Assembly (NCBI GenBank): GCA_964036275.1
Contig: OZ038439.1
Location: 14,498,830-14,562,829 of the forward strand
Direction of reading: 5' to 3'
DNA length: 64,000 nt
Source of the DNA: Litoditis marina
Taxonomy: Eukaryota; Nematoda; Chromadorea; Rhabditida; Rhabditidae
This document shows, in pieces, positions 9,501-19,892 of the stretch. Position 1 is the first letter of the stretch, and every line of letters begins with the position of its first letter. The translations under genes were made by a program, and so were the position numbers. The notes beneath the pieces are model-generated. The model ran no database searches. It worked only from the letters and a program-made list of their open reading frames with translations, and had not been told where the DNA came from.

Positions 9501-11897
9501 GCTCGTTGCTCGTCGCTCGTCGCTCGTCGCTCGTCCCTCGTCCAATGTCCGCATAGAAAATTATTTTTTTAACTACTGGACCGATGCGGCTGAAATTTGG
9601 CACACATGTGTAAACATCAAAGATAGCGCGGCCCCGTAAGTTCGGTGATGTCACATTATGTTTAACGCTTGGCGCTGGCGCCAGATGGCACTAAGAGCTG
9701 GAAAATATGTGTTCTCATGAGTTAAAATGTTCGAAATCACGCACAGATGTCATTAAAGTGAGTTCAGCCTGATTTCCGAGACATGGTGCCATTATTATCA
9801 AATGGCGCAGAACGCGGGCGCCTATTGGCGCCAAATGAGAACGACGCTAGCGAAGTAGGGTAACTGAGCCGATTTGGGTAAAATTTGGCACATATATGTA
9901 AAAGCCGAAGTTAGCGCGGCTCCGGAAGTGTGGTGTTGTCACGTTATGTCTGACGCTTGGCGCTGGCGCCAGATGGCGCCGAAAGCTGGAAAATATGTAT
10001 TCCCATGAGTTAAAATGTTCGAACTTTTGCACAGATGTCATAAAAGTAAGTTCAGCCTGATTTCCGGAACATGGTGCCATTATTATCGGATGGCGCCGAA
10101 CGCGGGCGCCTATTGGCGCCAAATGAGAACGACGCTAGCGAAGTAGGGTAACTGAGCCGATTTGGGTAAAATTTGGCACATATATGTAAAAGCCGAAGTT
10201 AGCGCGGCTGCAAAAGTTTGGTGATGTCACGTCATGTCTGACGCTTGGCGCTGGCGCCAGATGGCGCCGAAAGCTGGAAAAAATGTGTTCCCGTGAGTTA
10301 AAATGTTCGAACTTACGCACAGATGTCATAAAAGTAAGTTCAGCCTGATTTCCAAAACATGGTGCCATTATTATCAAATGGCGCTGAACGCAGGCGCCTA
10401 TTGGCGCAAAATGAGAACAACGCTAGCGAAGTAGGGTAACGATCGAATTCGCTTACAGAGGTCACAACTATACATTTAGTTCACAAGCGGCTTGAGTATC
10501 TACAGTTTTTTGACAATTGGCGCCGAAAGACCTGTTTATCCGTCAATTGACGTAAGATTGAAAATATTGTTTCCGAACCAAAAATCGCCGGAAACTGTGC
10601 TAATTGGTCGAGACGGTTCGTTTCAGAGAAAAAAAAAACTTTCGTGCTCGAGGACTGTTCGAAAACGAAAAAAGGAAGAAACTTCTCGACGCAACCACCA
10701 ACCTAGACTCATCAAGGGAGGGACCCGGGCGTAGCCCGGGGTACCTTCTTTGTACCATATATTTCGGTGTATGCCGAGTAGAATTTTTGTTCGTTTGCAA
10801 TCCTCGCAAACCATAAAGGTGTTCAGGAATGGACTAAACTCTCACGTCAGAAAAGCTATTAAAGTTTTGTGTTTTACCTGTGATTTACAGTTGGAACGCG
10901 ATAAATCTGATGTGGAACAAAAACTGAGGGACACAGAGCGAGAACTGAAGCAGGCTGCTGAGAATCTGGCTCAAGTGCACAGCAAAGTGAGTCAAACAGA
11001 AAATGTAACCTTTTAATGCAAAACTCCAAGAAAATAGCTGTAGCAAATAATTTGTGATCAAAGATCGAAAGTCGGTTTGCCTGTCTCTCTTTTTCTCTCT
11101 GACAAAACTGCTCTATACTGTTAGTCAATTACACAGTCACGTTGAACGTGTTAAACACAGCAGAACTCAGAAACGTGTAATAACAAAGTGCACGAAGCCT
11201 TATTAGAATGCTAACGTTACGTGACTATTCAATTAACTTCTAGTATACTGACTCAAGCGTCGTTCCTGCAACTTCTCTCCCTGCATCCAAAACTTGCTCA
11301 TTATTTAATGGGCCACCATGATCAACATATGGAAATGCTTAGCTCAAAATTCTTGGTTTTCAAGTTTCGTAACAAAAATAAGAATTAGGAGTTCCGAATT
11401 TCACTTTTAGATTTTCATACACTACGCATTGCCTTGGAATTGTAGCAAATTCACATGATGAGTCGATTATACTGCTGAAGTATCCGTTTATAGAATTTGG
11501 AGTTTTCGAGTTATCGAGTTTTGGGAAATTTCGAGTTTCGAGTTCGACTCAACTCGAAAATTTTCTAATTTTTTCGAATCGAGTTTCGAGTTCGACTTTA
11601 ACAACCCCAGTTTGCAAGTTCGCAGAAATTACTTCAACTTAGCTATGGTCACTTTCTCACCAGTTCATTCTATTCTGTTTTCAGTGTCTATTGATTCTCT
11701 TTCGTTTTTGGGTCGCCCTCTACCCCCTTCTAGCAACCGATATTGAATTTATCACCAATCACTTTGTGGAAGTTCCCAATAGACTACATGGCAATGATAC
11801 AAATATGACTTGGGGCCTGGGGCGGTGGCCCTATAAAATCTCTTGCCGCCACTATCAGTCAACGAACGCAACACACAACTTGCAATATAAATCATGA
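6523..11897 (+). CDS. Family G1: multi-pass membrane protein with coiled coil (3' end altered)
   Basis: Unrecognised gene. Proposed CDS exons, all joining in frame: 6523-6531 (Met-Leu-Lys), 6877-6971, 7379-7462, 7941-8028, 8647-8739, 10891-10986 and 11685-11897, giving 225 residues. Hydrophobic segments lie at about residues 4-27, 96-116 and 156-173. Residues 124-155 form a charged coiled coil (LERDKSDVEQKLRDTERELK...). The 36-92 loop is acidic and has two cysteines. The 9-nt first exon is a weak call; a start at Met36 (7380) directly after an acceptor is the alternative. Compared with the locus at 32.7-38.1 kb, a fourth membrane exon is missing. Homology stops near 11806, where gene H DNA begins, so the last 30 or so residues are probably not native and the gene may be dead. 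A tail exon relic remains at 13483-13540. MITEs and a tRNA-like repeat fill its introns. Confidence 0.55.
7029..7265. repeat. MITE cluster in the G1 intron
   Basis: A fragment of the 130-bp MITE (7029-7062) is followed by an element rich in GGGGTTATTGTACAA and TACAATCACCCCC words in both orientations. Unit 2 has a longer version of the same cluster. Confidence 0.7.
8050..8175. repeat. 130-bp palindromic MITE, diverged
   Basis: Carries GGAAGTAAATTGAATAGTC at the left and TTCACGTGACTGTGCAATTG at the right, with GTGCACTTTGTCATTGCA in the middle. Copied at 23590-23716. Confidence 0.85.
8270..8466 (-). repeat. tRNA-related SINE-like repeat
   Basis: Read on the minus strand it has the box B sequence GGTTCGATTCC and a degenerate box A about 40 nt upstream, inside a longer conserved element. 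That element ends in a TTGGCACC-type segment and starts near a TCGTCGCAAACGG segment. No complete tRNA cloverleaf can be drawn, so it is not called as a tRNA gene. Confidence 0.7.
9250..9345 (+). repeat. GCGC hairpin repeat (AGCGCGAAGCGCTGCG)
   Basis: AGCGCGAAGCGCTGCGTGTG followed by TTTGGTTTGGCCATTGCG. The same family, inverted, sits at 2590-2650 where it extends the A-like pseudogene, and a shorter form lies at about 5200. A CTCGTCGCTCGT microsatellite follows at 9490-9542. Confidence 0.8.
9567..10430 (+). repeat. Three tandem copies of a 288-bp GGCGCC repeat
   Basis: Unit starts near 9567, 9855 and 10143, marked by GTAGGGTAACTGAGCCGATT at the two inner joints. Each holds GGCGCTGGCGCCAGATGGCG and GGCGCCTATTGGCGCC. 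It lies in the long intron of G1 before the coiled-coil exon. Copied at about 25107-25970 in unit 2. Confidence 0.92.
10660..10765 (+). repeat. CCCGGGCGTAGCCCGGG hairpin repeat
   Basis: A GC-rich perfect hairpin stem (CCCGGGC/GCCCGGG) in a conserved context starting AACTTCTCGACGCAACCA. Copied at 26205-26290. A third copy at about 49.79-49.89 kb lies in gene A intron 3. Confidence 0.8.
11120..11246. repeat. 130-bp palindromic MITE
   Basis: Complete copy in reverse orientation, from ACTGTTAGTCAATTACACAG to AATTAACTTCTAGTAT. The unit 2 copy (26658-26770) is cut at the breakpoint of the unit 2 deletion. At 11500-11605 a short stretch of CGAGTT-rich simple sequence follows. Confidence 0.88.
11832..11838 (+). 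promoter_or_regulatory. TATA box of gene H
   Basis: TATAAAA, 56 nt before the H start codon, inside a locally GC-rich stretch that begins near 11807. No splice acceptor lies just before the ATG, which suggests a TATA promoter with a short leader and no trans-splicing. Confidence 0.6.
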
Positions 11898-12352
11898 TAT
11901 TCCAGCTGCCCATCGAGCATTTTCCCGCCCAAAAACAGTCTTCCTTCCACGAGAGACCGCAGCGGCAACTGTCCAATATTCGACTGCCTATGCTCAATGT
12001 TAACTCCGCCAAAGAAGTCGAGCAGGCCATGGCCACTGCTCCATCAGGTAAGCTTTTCACTCCATTTTCATGTGTTTTGTATGTTTTTTGAACATTTTAT
12101 CATTCCCACTAGTTTTGCCCCATTTCTCGCTGGTTCCCCTCCTCACGTATCTCATTTTCAGTGCGACGATCTCAGTTCAACCTGTCCGCAGCCCATTCCG
12201 TGATTTCGTTGAAGCGAGCCCTGACCGTGCCGGTGCTCAAGGTCCCGACCGTCTCGTTGTCTCGACCCTCCACCCCCACCTTCTCTCTCCCCAAGGTCAC
12301 GCAACTGAAGCAGCGCATCGTGCACGCCCTCTCGTTACAGCAACTGCTCTAA
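11894..12352 (+). CDS. Gene H: two-exon protein of unknown function
   Basis: Unrecognised. Exons 11894-12047 and 12162-12352 join in frame (GT...TTTTCAG intron of 114 nt) to give 114 residues and a TAA stop. The protein is basic and rich in Ser, Pro, Leu and Val, with no cysteine, no signal peptide and no membrane segment. The second half holds repeated Val-Pro/Leu-Ser-x-Pro steps (VPVLKVPTVSLSRPSTPTF). A TATA box lies upstream and AATAAA at 12655-12660. Codon use is GC-rich (many CTG, GCC and CCC), unlike the AT-rich neighbours. It sits where the G1 gene loses similarity to the third locus (about 11807) and is absent from unit 2. It therefore looks like a gene inserted into, or left at, the G1 3' end. 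The H ATG overlaps the TGA reached by G1 read-through (ATGA), probably by chance. Confidence 0.65.
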
Positions 12353-12654
12353 CTCTCGGTCTTATCCTCTCCTCGATCTTTGACCTTCCCCCAAAAGAGA
12401 ACCGTTTCGGTCCCCATCAGGACCACACGTGGACCAATATTGCCTCCCAGTAGCCCCGAGTTGGGCTCAGATATTGTCGGGCACAGCCCTTGTTTTCCAT
12501 TGTTCTATGTGTATTTGAGTGTATTTGATTTGACTGGGTCCTGTTCCATCTTTTTTTCTCTACCCCTCTCATTTTCTGTGATCTCTCTCTGAAACTGGTG
12601 CGACTACTTCTCTGGCTTTAACCGACTGTTCCACACGAGTACATAATGAATCAG

Positions 12655-12660
12655 AATAAA
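12655..12660 (+). terminator. Poly(A) signal of gene H
   Basis: AATAAA 303 nt after the stop codon, in a T-rich 3' region. From 12661 to 13110 nothing coding is seen. Confidence 0.6.
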
Positions 12661-13110
12661 TTAATATTCATTACATCTGTTTTGTTTTTGTTTTTGTATT
12701 GAAAACGTTGAAACTGTACAAACGAATACTTCAAATGTCCACATGAAACCGCAAACTTGTTCTTTTGTGTAAATCATTTGCTGCAAACCGGCGTTTGCAC
12801 TAACTTATTGTACAACTTGGGTTGAATATAAAACTTGCTCTTAAAGGAAACCGAAAGGTATGAAAGGCTAAATGTCAGACGACTAATGCACACCTTTGTG
12901 TGAAGTTTTACTTTTAGGACAGCGTTATCCCTCGATTCTATGAAAAGACTTTCCATACGCAAACAATCCTTTGTTGAAAGGAAGCCATATACCAAAAGAT
13001 TAAGAAGGCTTCTTAACGCCTACTACTATGAGCACGAAGACAAACTACGGTAGTTACATGTTTCAATCGTAGGGTACTGTATGTTTTTTTGTGTGCATCT
13101 TTACAGTAAC

Positions 13111-13200
13111 CCGTACAAATGTGGTGATTTGGTGAACTGGTTAACACGCCTGATTGATAGTCAAACGGCGAAGGTTCGATCCCGCGCGATACGGTTGTTT
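13111..13200 (+). repeat. tRNA-like element
   Basis: TGGTGAACTGGTTAACACGC (box A-like) and GGTTCGATCCC (box B) are spaced as in a tRNA, about 35 nt apart, but no full acceptor stem forms. It could be a tRNA pseudogene or another SINE. It is missing from unit 2. Confidence 0.55.
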
Positions 13201-13482
13201 TATTTTTCGCTTTCAACAAATCGAGATAAGAAGTGAATTTATTTAGGAAAAACACTCTGCTCACGAGTTTTTCTCCTAATTGTAGAATGTGCCGTTTTTT
13301 CCGAGTGTAAGCGTTTTAAACTACGGTGACAACACCAACACACCTTTCTAGTACCATCAATCGATGTTCTTCTCATAATAACTCGTCGAATATTAAGGAT
13401 TCGCTTTTTTATAGTCTCAAGCTTTCAGTGTTTCTAGTGGTAAAGGTACAGAAGACAGCACGAAAATTTGTCATGTTTTCAG

Positions 13483-13540
13483 GTACTATCTTCATAGAAA
13501 ATATTTTCGCCGTCACACTTCTACCTTTCACAAGTTATGA
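13483..13540 (+). pseudogene. G-family tail exon, unit 1
   Basis: An acceptor TGTTTTCAG precedes an open stretch ending HTSTFHK-x-stop, shared with 27052-27109 and, with an 8-nt insertion, with 37994-38099. It needs an upstream exon ending two bases into a codon. That exon (the fourth membrane segment) is missing in units 1 and 2. Confidence 0.5.
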
Positions 13541-13599
13541 ACCACAAGTGAGAATCCATTCTTCCTTTTCTGTTCCTTGACTAGTCCTTATTTGAAGAG

Positions 13600-13790
13600 A
13601 CCGTTTCTCCATAAATTGAATCAATCGCAAACTTGAAAAATCAGGACACTGCCTTGATAGGGTTTTTATGGTCATCTACTATTACAACAGAGAGAAAATG
13701 GAAATCGGTCGAGAACCAAGCCTTTAATGGTGCCAAACAATTCTTACGGTTACTGTATCGCAAATCTTTTGGTTGAGCGGTGAAAAAAGG
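13600..13790. repeat. MITE fragment (GAACCAAGCCTTTAATGG family)
   Basis: Matches, inverted, the element at 63.28-63.78 kb, sharing AAATCGGTCGAGAACCAAGC. Related copies lie at 27.89-28.06 and 38.16-38.30 kb. Confidence 0.75.
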
Positions 13791-13983
13791 TGTACGGTCT
13801 TTTCAAACTTGTGTTTGATGATGCAGTGTTTCATGTATTGAGTGGACATTTAACGATTGTTTCTCTCTCTACATAGAAACAACCCTAAATTCTCCATATA
13901 TTTCATGATAGTCATCCTTGAGTTACCGTCATGAGATTGCAACACATCTTCGATTTTATGACGCAAATGATCTCTTTTCAGGA

Positions 13984-14065
13984 TCGCAACTTATAAGCTC
14001 ACGACGCCATACATTGAGATCTCCCTGACCGGATTCGGTCACCGTCCCTTTGGTATAGTCCCGGC
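13984..14065 (+). other. Exon-like conserved block before a MITE
   Basis: After CTCTTTTCAG an open frame encodes IATYKLTTPYIEISLTGFGH followed by RPFGIVP. The same block is at about 28249 (decayed) and 38709 (well kept). It runs straight into a MITE starting CCGGTCATTCCCACTAAG, so the true 3' end of the exon is unclear. The parent gene is unknown. Confidence 0.4.
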
Positions 14066-14276
14066 CAAGCCCACTAAGACTTGGCAGCGTGCCAATGTTC
14101 CAGTCAATTTTCACCACTTTGTAATTATCCAAAAACTGCCAATGATTGTTAGCGGTTGTTCAGCTCCATAAGAACAAGAACGAAAAACGCCTTTGGAAAA
14201 CTATTTCTCTCTCTCTAAGAAACAGGCAACGAGAAGTATTGGTACGATGCCAATGGGTCTTAGTGGAAATGGCACA
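14065..14276. repeat. ~210-bp MITE, ATTCCCACTAAGACTTGGCA ends
   Basis: Inverted ends share CCACTAAGAC and GCCAATG words. Other copies lie at 33593-33870, 34085-34290 (inverted) and 38786-39000. Confidence 0.7.
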
Positions 14277-14627
14277 AAAAATACCATTGTTAATCTCCGT
14301 TTCTCGCTCATTTTCCGCCGTTCCAATAGTTTTTGCTACCGAATCTTTTATCTCAAATTCTTCTGTTGTCACTATGAAATAGTTTTCATCATAAATGTAT
14401 GGTACATTTCAAACTCATCAACATACATGTGTTTTTAATCTCGCTCACCTCAAATATACGTTTGTTCTCTATAATAAAAATAATACTGTATCTTTTTCAT
14501 CATTGTATTACGTCAGAATAACATACAAAAAGGAAAGAGGTTCATGTATATATACGAGAAGAAATATGTAGCCGTCTAGTAAAGAAAAAATGAGTAATTG
14601 GCGAGTGTTCTTTGCGTGGACAGGCTT

Positions 14628-14662
14628 CTAAGCAAAACTTTCCTCGGAGTTCACCAATTAGT
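14628..14662 (-). pseudogene. Gene E last-exon remnant, unit 1
   Basis: A 35-nt match to gene E exon 3 (40015-40049) with the same acceptor position and TAG. The frame used by E meets a TAA at the second codon here, so this copy is dead. No E exon 1 or 2 lies upstream in the unit. Confidence 0.65.
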
Positions 14663-14959
14663 CTGAAGATGACCTGAAAATAATATGAATTGTGAAAAAG
14701 ACAAACGATCGAATATTCTCATACTGTGCAAACGACAATATGAGATTTTTGATTGGCTTCCAGGATAAGATGTCAGGGGAAACAGTTGTATATGAAAGCT
14801 AGGTAAAATGTGGAGAAAACGGTACTTTGTCTCGCAGGTTATAGTAATAACAGTAAAAACAACTATGCTAACTAAAACAAAACTGAAATTTAAATTAAAC
14901 CCACAAAGTGACAGAGACAGAAGGGTTTTGACACTACTGATCGAAAGCTGTAATAAGAC

Positions 14960-14997
14960 ATATTTTCCACCAGCCCCAGTCTTGTTTTTGTTTGTTC
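14960..14997 (-). pseudogene. Gene C exon remnant, unit 1
   Basis: Matches the AACAAGACTGGGGCGGGTGG core of gene C exon 2, with an acceptor directly upstream. The first part of the exon is deleted. With the A-like exons of unit 2 further up the minus strand, it repeats the A then C gene order seen at 48-57 kb. Confidence 0.6.
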
Positions 14998-15903
14998 CTG
15001 TGAAAACACTAGTGAAAACATAAAAATTATAACAATGAAACGTGACCCCCTACTATTCAAAATGCATTGAACAACTTTCGAAAAAAGTGTAGTTTCTGTC
15101 TCAAAAGTGGTATCAACTGTTAATTCAATTGTGAGAAATCTCAAATATTGGTTTTCGTCTTTGTAGTCTGGTCAAAGCGAGTATAAGTTGGCAGAGACAC
15201 AAAAACCTCAACAAATTCGTGCGTAACTGATTGTGAAGTCATGTTAAGTTTCTGTCTTGAAAGTGGTATGAACTGTTAACTCAATGGTGAGAATTCTCCA
15301 ACAGATCGCAATTCTCAGAAAGAGAAACACACTTCAGGACACTTGAAAATAGTGATATTCGGAATCAGAATTCTTGAAAGTCGAAATTCGTTCACCAGGG
15401 AAACAAAAATTTTTGAACATGTTTCTCAATTCTACACCTGCGCTTGGGGAACGCCGTTTTGGCTATAATGTTGGTCAATTGCACAGTCACGTGAAACATA
15501 TTAAACACAGCAAAACTCAGAAATGTTATTTTCCAATCTACTTAACAGCAGGTTTACAGTATGCTAGATTTTCGGATTGGTTTCCGATTAGAGAACTTTG
15601 CAGAGCTGAATGAATGCAAATTCGTGCCAAATCTGAGACTTGAAGCAATTTAATTTAAATGTCAAAGACCTACATCCATCTCGAGTTCTATAGAATCAAG
15701 AACTTTTGAAAAATAAAACATTCTTTCTATTGGATTTTTTTGATTTTTTATGACTTATCTGTTTTGAGATTTATTTTGAGAAAGATGTCTGAAGAGCAGT
15801 CAGTCACAAACTATGAAAAACCACAAAGTTTTTTCATGACCATGAATCCTCACGTCCTATGACTATGACGTCCCCACGATTTATTCCAAGATTTATTAAT
15901 AAG

Positions 15904-16274
15904 ATTAGTAAAAAGTGGGGGAACCAACGAATGTGTGAGTTGTGTTTGGTTCGACCTCTATATCAGCAAAAAGTGAACAATACAAATTGCTGTGATACTG
16001 TAGCAGAAGTATTCCGCAAAAATAGAACAATACAAATGTTGCACAATGGTTCACAACGCACGCATGATATTTCAGAAATTGCCGAAGGGTATTTCATGTG
16101 TACTTTGACGACATGCGTGCGTTGTGAACCATTGTGCAACATTTGTATTGTTCTATTTTTGCGGAATACTTCTGCTACAGTATCACAGCAATTTGTATTG
16201 TTCACTTTTTGCTGATATAGAGGTCGAACCAAACACAACTCACACATTCGTTGGTTCCCCCACTTTTTACTAAT
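15904..16274. repeat. Perfect-arm palindrome, unit 2 copy
   Basis: Copy of the foldback element at 652-1022, again with identical 163-bp arms. Confidence 0.95.
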
Positions 16275-16491
16275 TGTTCGTTTTTTGCTAGTTGTACTCC
16301 TACAACTTCATATGTTGCCTATTCACAGAGTGGATCTTGTGAACTCATTATAATATTATGGAAATCTCAGTTTTGTGTGTGCACGAAGCCGAATGCAGAC
16401 CATAAAATTGCTGATGTTGTAATATAACGCAGGTTACTGGCTCTGTGACTATCAACAACTGAACAAAAACGCTAAACGTTCCGATTGACAT

Positions 16492-17599
16492 GTACACCGC
16501 TTTTAGCGGCGATAAGCGATGGGGATTGGCGCCATTGACAAATCTACAATTAGAGACACCAACTCACTTACAATATAGCCATTATTTCCAATACCACATC
16601 AGAAACCTCCGTTGAAACTTTTTTTCATTCCTGCGTCAATTGACACACGCGTCTGGCGCCAGAACGAAACGAAATTTTCTAGGTTTTCGAGCTTTCAGTA
16701 CACACTACATGTGTCAATTACTGATTGGAGCAATAATCAAACTATTCAATTGTAAGTTTCGTGTGTTTTTGTTTTGCGCCATTTGGCGTCTGTTCCGAGC
16801 CAGACGATAAAATTCGATTTTGAATTTGTGGAGCTTTATTTCACATTGGAATATTCAATATCTGTTAACTTGAAACAGTTTGATTGACGATAACTGATAT
16901 TTTTCCAACTTTGGCGCCAATTGACGCCAGCGCACAGTGCCAACAGAACTTTTTTGATTTTCAGATTGAGCATCTTACTTGCCATGTGATAGTATTTAGT
17001 GTACCGAATTTCAGACGATTCCATTGACGCTGTCGTGAGTTTGGGTTTTGGCGCCATCTGGCGCCTGGTTCGAGCGCCAGAAGAAAAATTTCAGTTTTGG
17101 AAAAAGACTTTCACACTTTCCACCAAATTATTCAATTTCTATCAGTGTTCAACATTTTAGTTGACGATAAATAGTGTTTTGCCGTTTTTGGCGCCTATTG
17201 GCGCCAACGCCGGGCGCCAATGATGATGTATTCATTTCATATTTGGCGCGACGGGCTAACTTTTGCATTATAACTCATGTTTCAAATTTCAGCTAAATCG
17301 GTTCGGTAGTTTTTCCAATAGTGGTTTTTGGCGCCCATTGGCGCCCGCGCCCGGCGCCAATGAGGAGCTATACATCTCATATTTGGCGCGACGGGCTAAA
17401 TTTTGCATTAGAACTCATGTTTCCAATTTCAGCTAAATCGGTTCGATAGTTTTTCCAATAGTCGTTTTTGGCGCCTATTGGCGCCCGCGCCCGGCGCCAG
17501 AGATTACATATACATTTCATACTTGGCGCGACGAGCTAACTTTTGCCATAGAATAGATGTTTCAAATTTCAGCCAAATTGGTTCAGTAGTTTTTCCACT
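16492..17599. repeat. GGCGCC repeat block, unit 2 copy
   Basis: Copy of 1240-2347, including three tandem 139-bp units from 17184. Differences from unit 1 are single bases. Confidence 0.9.
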
Positions 17600-17779
17600 A
17601 CGATGCGGACAGAATTCCGTGAGGGACGAGGGACGAGGGAGGAGGGAGGAGGGACGAGGGACGAATTACGGCGGAACTTTTCAACAACGACACGAAACCA
17701 TAACTCAGGCGAAAATAATCCGATTTGGCTGAAATTTTCACACAATGTTCAATTCGTGATTCTCTAACGTTCTCTCCTT

Positions 17780-18932
17780 TTAGTTTTCAAAAAAAGAATA
17801 TGTTTGAAGATTTTTGTTAATTAAAAGGAAAAAACGAGTCCGCAATGGCCAAACCAAAGACAACTCACGCAGAGCGCTTCGCGCTCCGCGCGATTTATTT
17901 ACACAACTCAAATTAATTTTGCGACCGATCGGTTTTTCTTTCTTGACGTTATTCTTCTTGTCATCGTCTTTTTTCTGCCTCATGAGACGCTTGTTTTTCT
18001 CTTCGTACGCCTTCAGTGCAGGATCAAACTCTAGAACAAATCAAAAACATCTTAAAAATTAGTTCAAAACTAATCAAAAATAGCCATAATGTGAAACACT
18101 TATTCTGACAATACAACACTACTGAGCTAAAAAAACTTCCAATTTCCCAGTTACAGAGACATAGCCAGACAACAGAATTTTGCGCCCTATAAAATTGAAA
18201 CCTTTTCTCCTTTGACTCACTAAGCTTGCACTGTTTTTGAGCGAAAAGAACTAAGCGAAAACTCACTTGCGTTATCCGAAGAATGCGCGCGCGCGCAGAA
18301 GCACGCAGAGAGATTGGCAGGAGTAAATTTTGTGGTCAAGAAGCATCCTGAAATCAGATAATCTTCATTCTTTCCAGCAATTCAAAGTAATGAACAAGGT
18401 AGCAGGCCCCTGACAGTTGGTTTCCTACACTTCAGATAAGACACCACTACAGAAGTCAGATAAAATTACACAGAAGTACCATAAATGACAAGAACACGAT
18501 TCATTTGAAGTGAAAAATGCTGGAATTTCGGAAACTGTACAGAACTAACCTTCACCTTTCAAGTGCTTTAATTTGAGCCACTCCACCCCCAGCTTTCGAT
18601 CAATCGATTCAACCTTCCGAGCTGCTTGAAAATCGACAGATACTGAAAACTTATGTGTTTTAACAACAAAGAATGAGAGGTTTCCGACCTACAAAAAAAC
18701 AATATTTTTTCGAGGTCAGTACAAACGGTTCTCGTGAAGTTGCGACACGCAAATTGAAGTACCGATACAAACTCAAAACGGTGGGGGTAAAATATCAATG
18801 TTCTCGTTGCAACAAACTTTTTTTGCGGTCACAATAGACGAAAAACTGTGGAAAAAATTAGCAGCTTACTCATCATATTCGTAGAAATGGAATGGATAAA
18901 CTACATACTTGAGTCGAAGATGATCTACTATT
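17780..18932 (-). pseudogene. Family A paralog, 5'-truncated (unit 2)
   Basis: Near-identical copy of the unit 1 pseudogene: exons 18550-18642, 18267-18347 and 17780-18030, the same loss of the original stop and the same read-through into the GCGC repeat. Exon 4 is again cut by the foldback MITE. The break therefore predates the duplication, or was copied by conversion. Confidence 0.8.
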
Positions 18933-19333
18933 CATCAAAAAGTGGGGAACCAACAATTGTGTGATTTGTACGAGCTACTCAAGAACGGCACAACTTTTAG
19001 GGACACTGCAACAAAAAGGGAAAAATATAGATAGTGATGATTTTAAAGTGATGATGCCACAAAAAGTGACAAATATTTTGCTACCTATTTCGCGGTAGAT
19101 GTTAAGTCACAGCTTAATAATTAATCTCGCTCATTGTTTTCAGTTTTCGTACCTCAATCGAAAAGCTGTGACTTGTGATCTACCGTGAACTAGTTAGCAA
19201 AATATTTTTCACTTTTTGTGGCATCATCACTCTCTATATTTTTCCCTTTTTGTTGCAGTGTCCCTAGAAGTTGTGCCGTTCTTGAGTAGTTCGTACAAAT
19301 CACACATTTGTTTGTTCCCCACTTTTTGATGAA
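18931..19333. repeat. Foldback MITE, unit 2 copy
   Basis: Copy of 3679-4081 with the same imperfect arms. Confidence 0.9.
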
Positions 19334-19497
19334 TTTTACACTTTTTGTAGACATTCCGGAGGCATGTCCAAACTTGCAATTGAAATCCAAAAGAACGAAC
19401 TACATTTGTTCCTAAAATTCAAACATGCGCAACTAAAAATTGGAAGGAAGCATGTTTGACGTTACCTTTGCATATTTCAATAATAACATCAGTCGCC

Positions 19498-19892
19498 CAG
19501 CATAATCCCAGAACACATCATGTTTAGATGAAGTTTCATCGTTGATACCCCAGTTGCCAACTATTATTATCATTTGGAGAAATATTTGACGTCAACTTCG
19601 CACTTTTGAAATTTGACGTCATCTGGCCTTCAGGATTCCAGATGACGTAATGTTTGGATGAAGTTTCATCCTTGATACCCCAGTTGCCAACTATTATCAT
19701 CATTTGAAAAAATATTTGACGTCAACTTTGCACTTTTGAAATTTGACGTCATCTGGCCTTCAGAATTTCAGATGACGTAATGTTCGGATGAAGTTTCATC
19801 CTTGATACCCCAGTTGCCAACTATTATCATCATTTGAAAAAATATTTGACGTCAATTATGCACTTTTGAATATGACGTCATCTGTTCTCCAG
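19498..19892 (+). repeat. ~130-bp tandem repeat, unit 2 copy
   Basis: Copy of 4246-4640, still three units. From 19.9 to 20.6 kb nothing coding is seen. Confidence 0.88.

Larger units (their letters stand above)
1..15252 (+). repeat. Segmental tandem duplication, unit 1
   Basis: The sequence from base 1 recurs from 15253 with a constant offset of 15252 for about 5.6 kb and only a handful of differences. The offset changes to about 15540 after the intron at 7.1 kb (an insertion in unit 2). Homology is interrupted at about 11.24 kb, resumes at 13.21 kb, and runs to the end of the unit. The left end of unit 1 lies outside the window. Confidence 0.97.
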
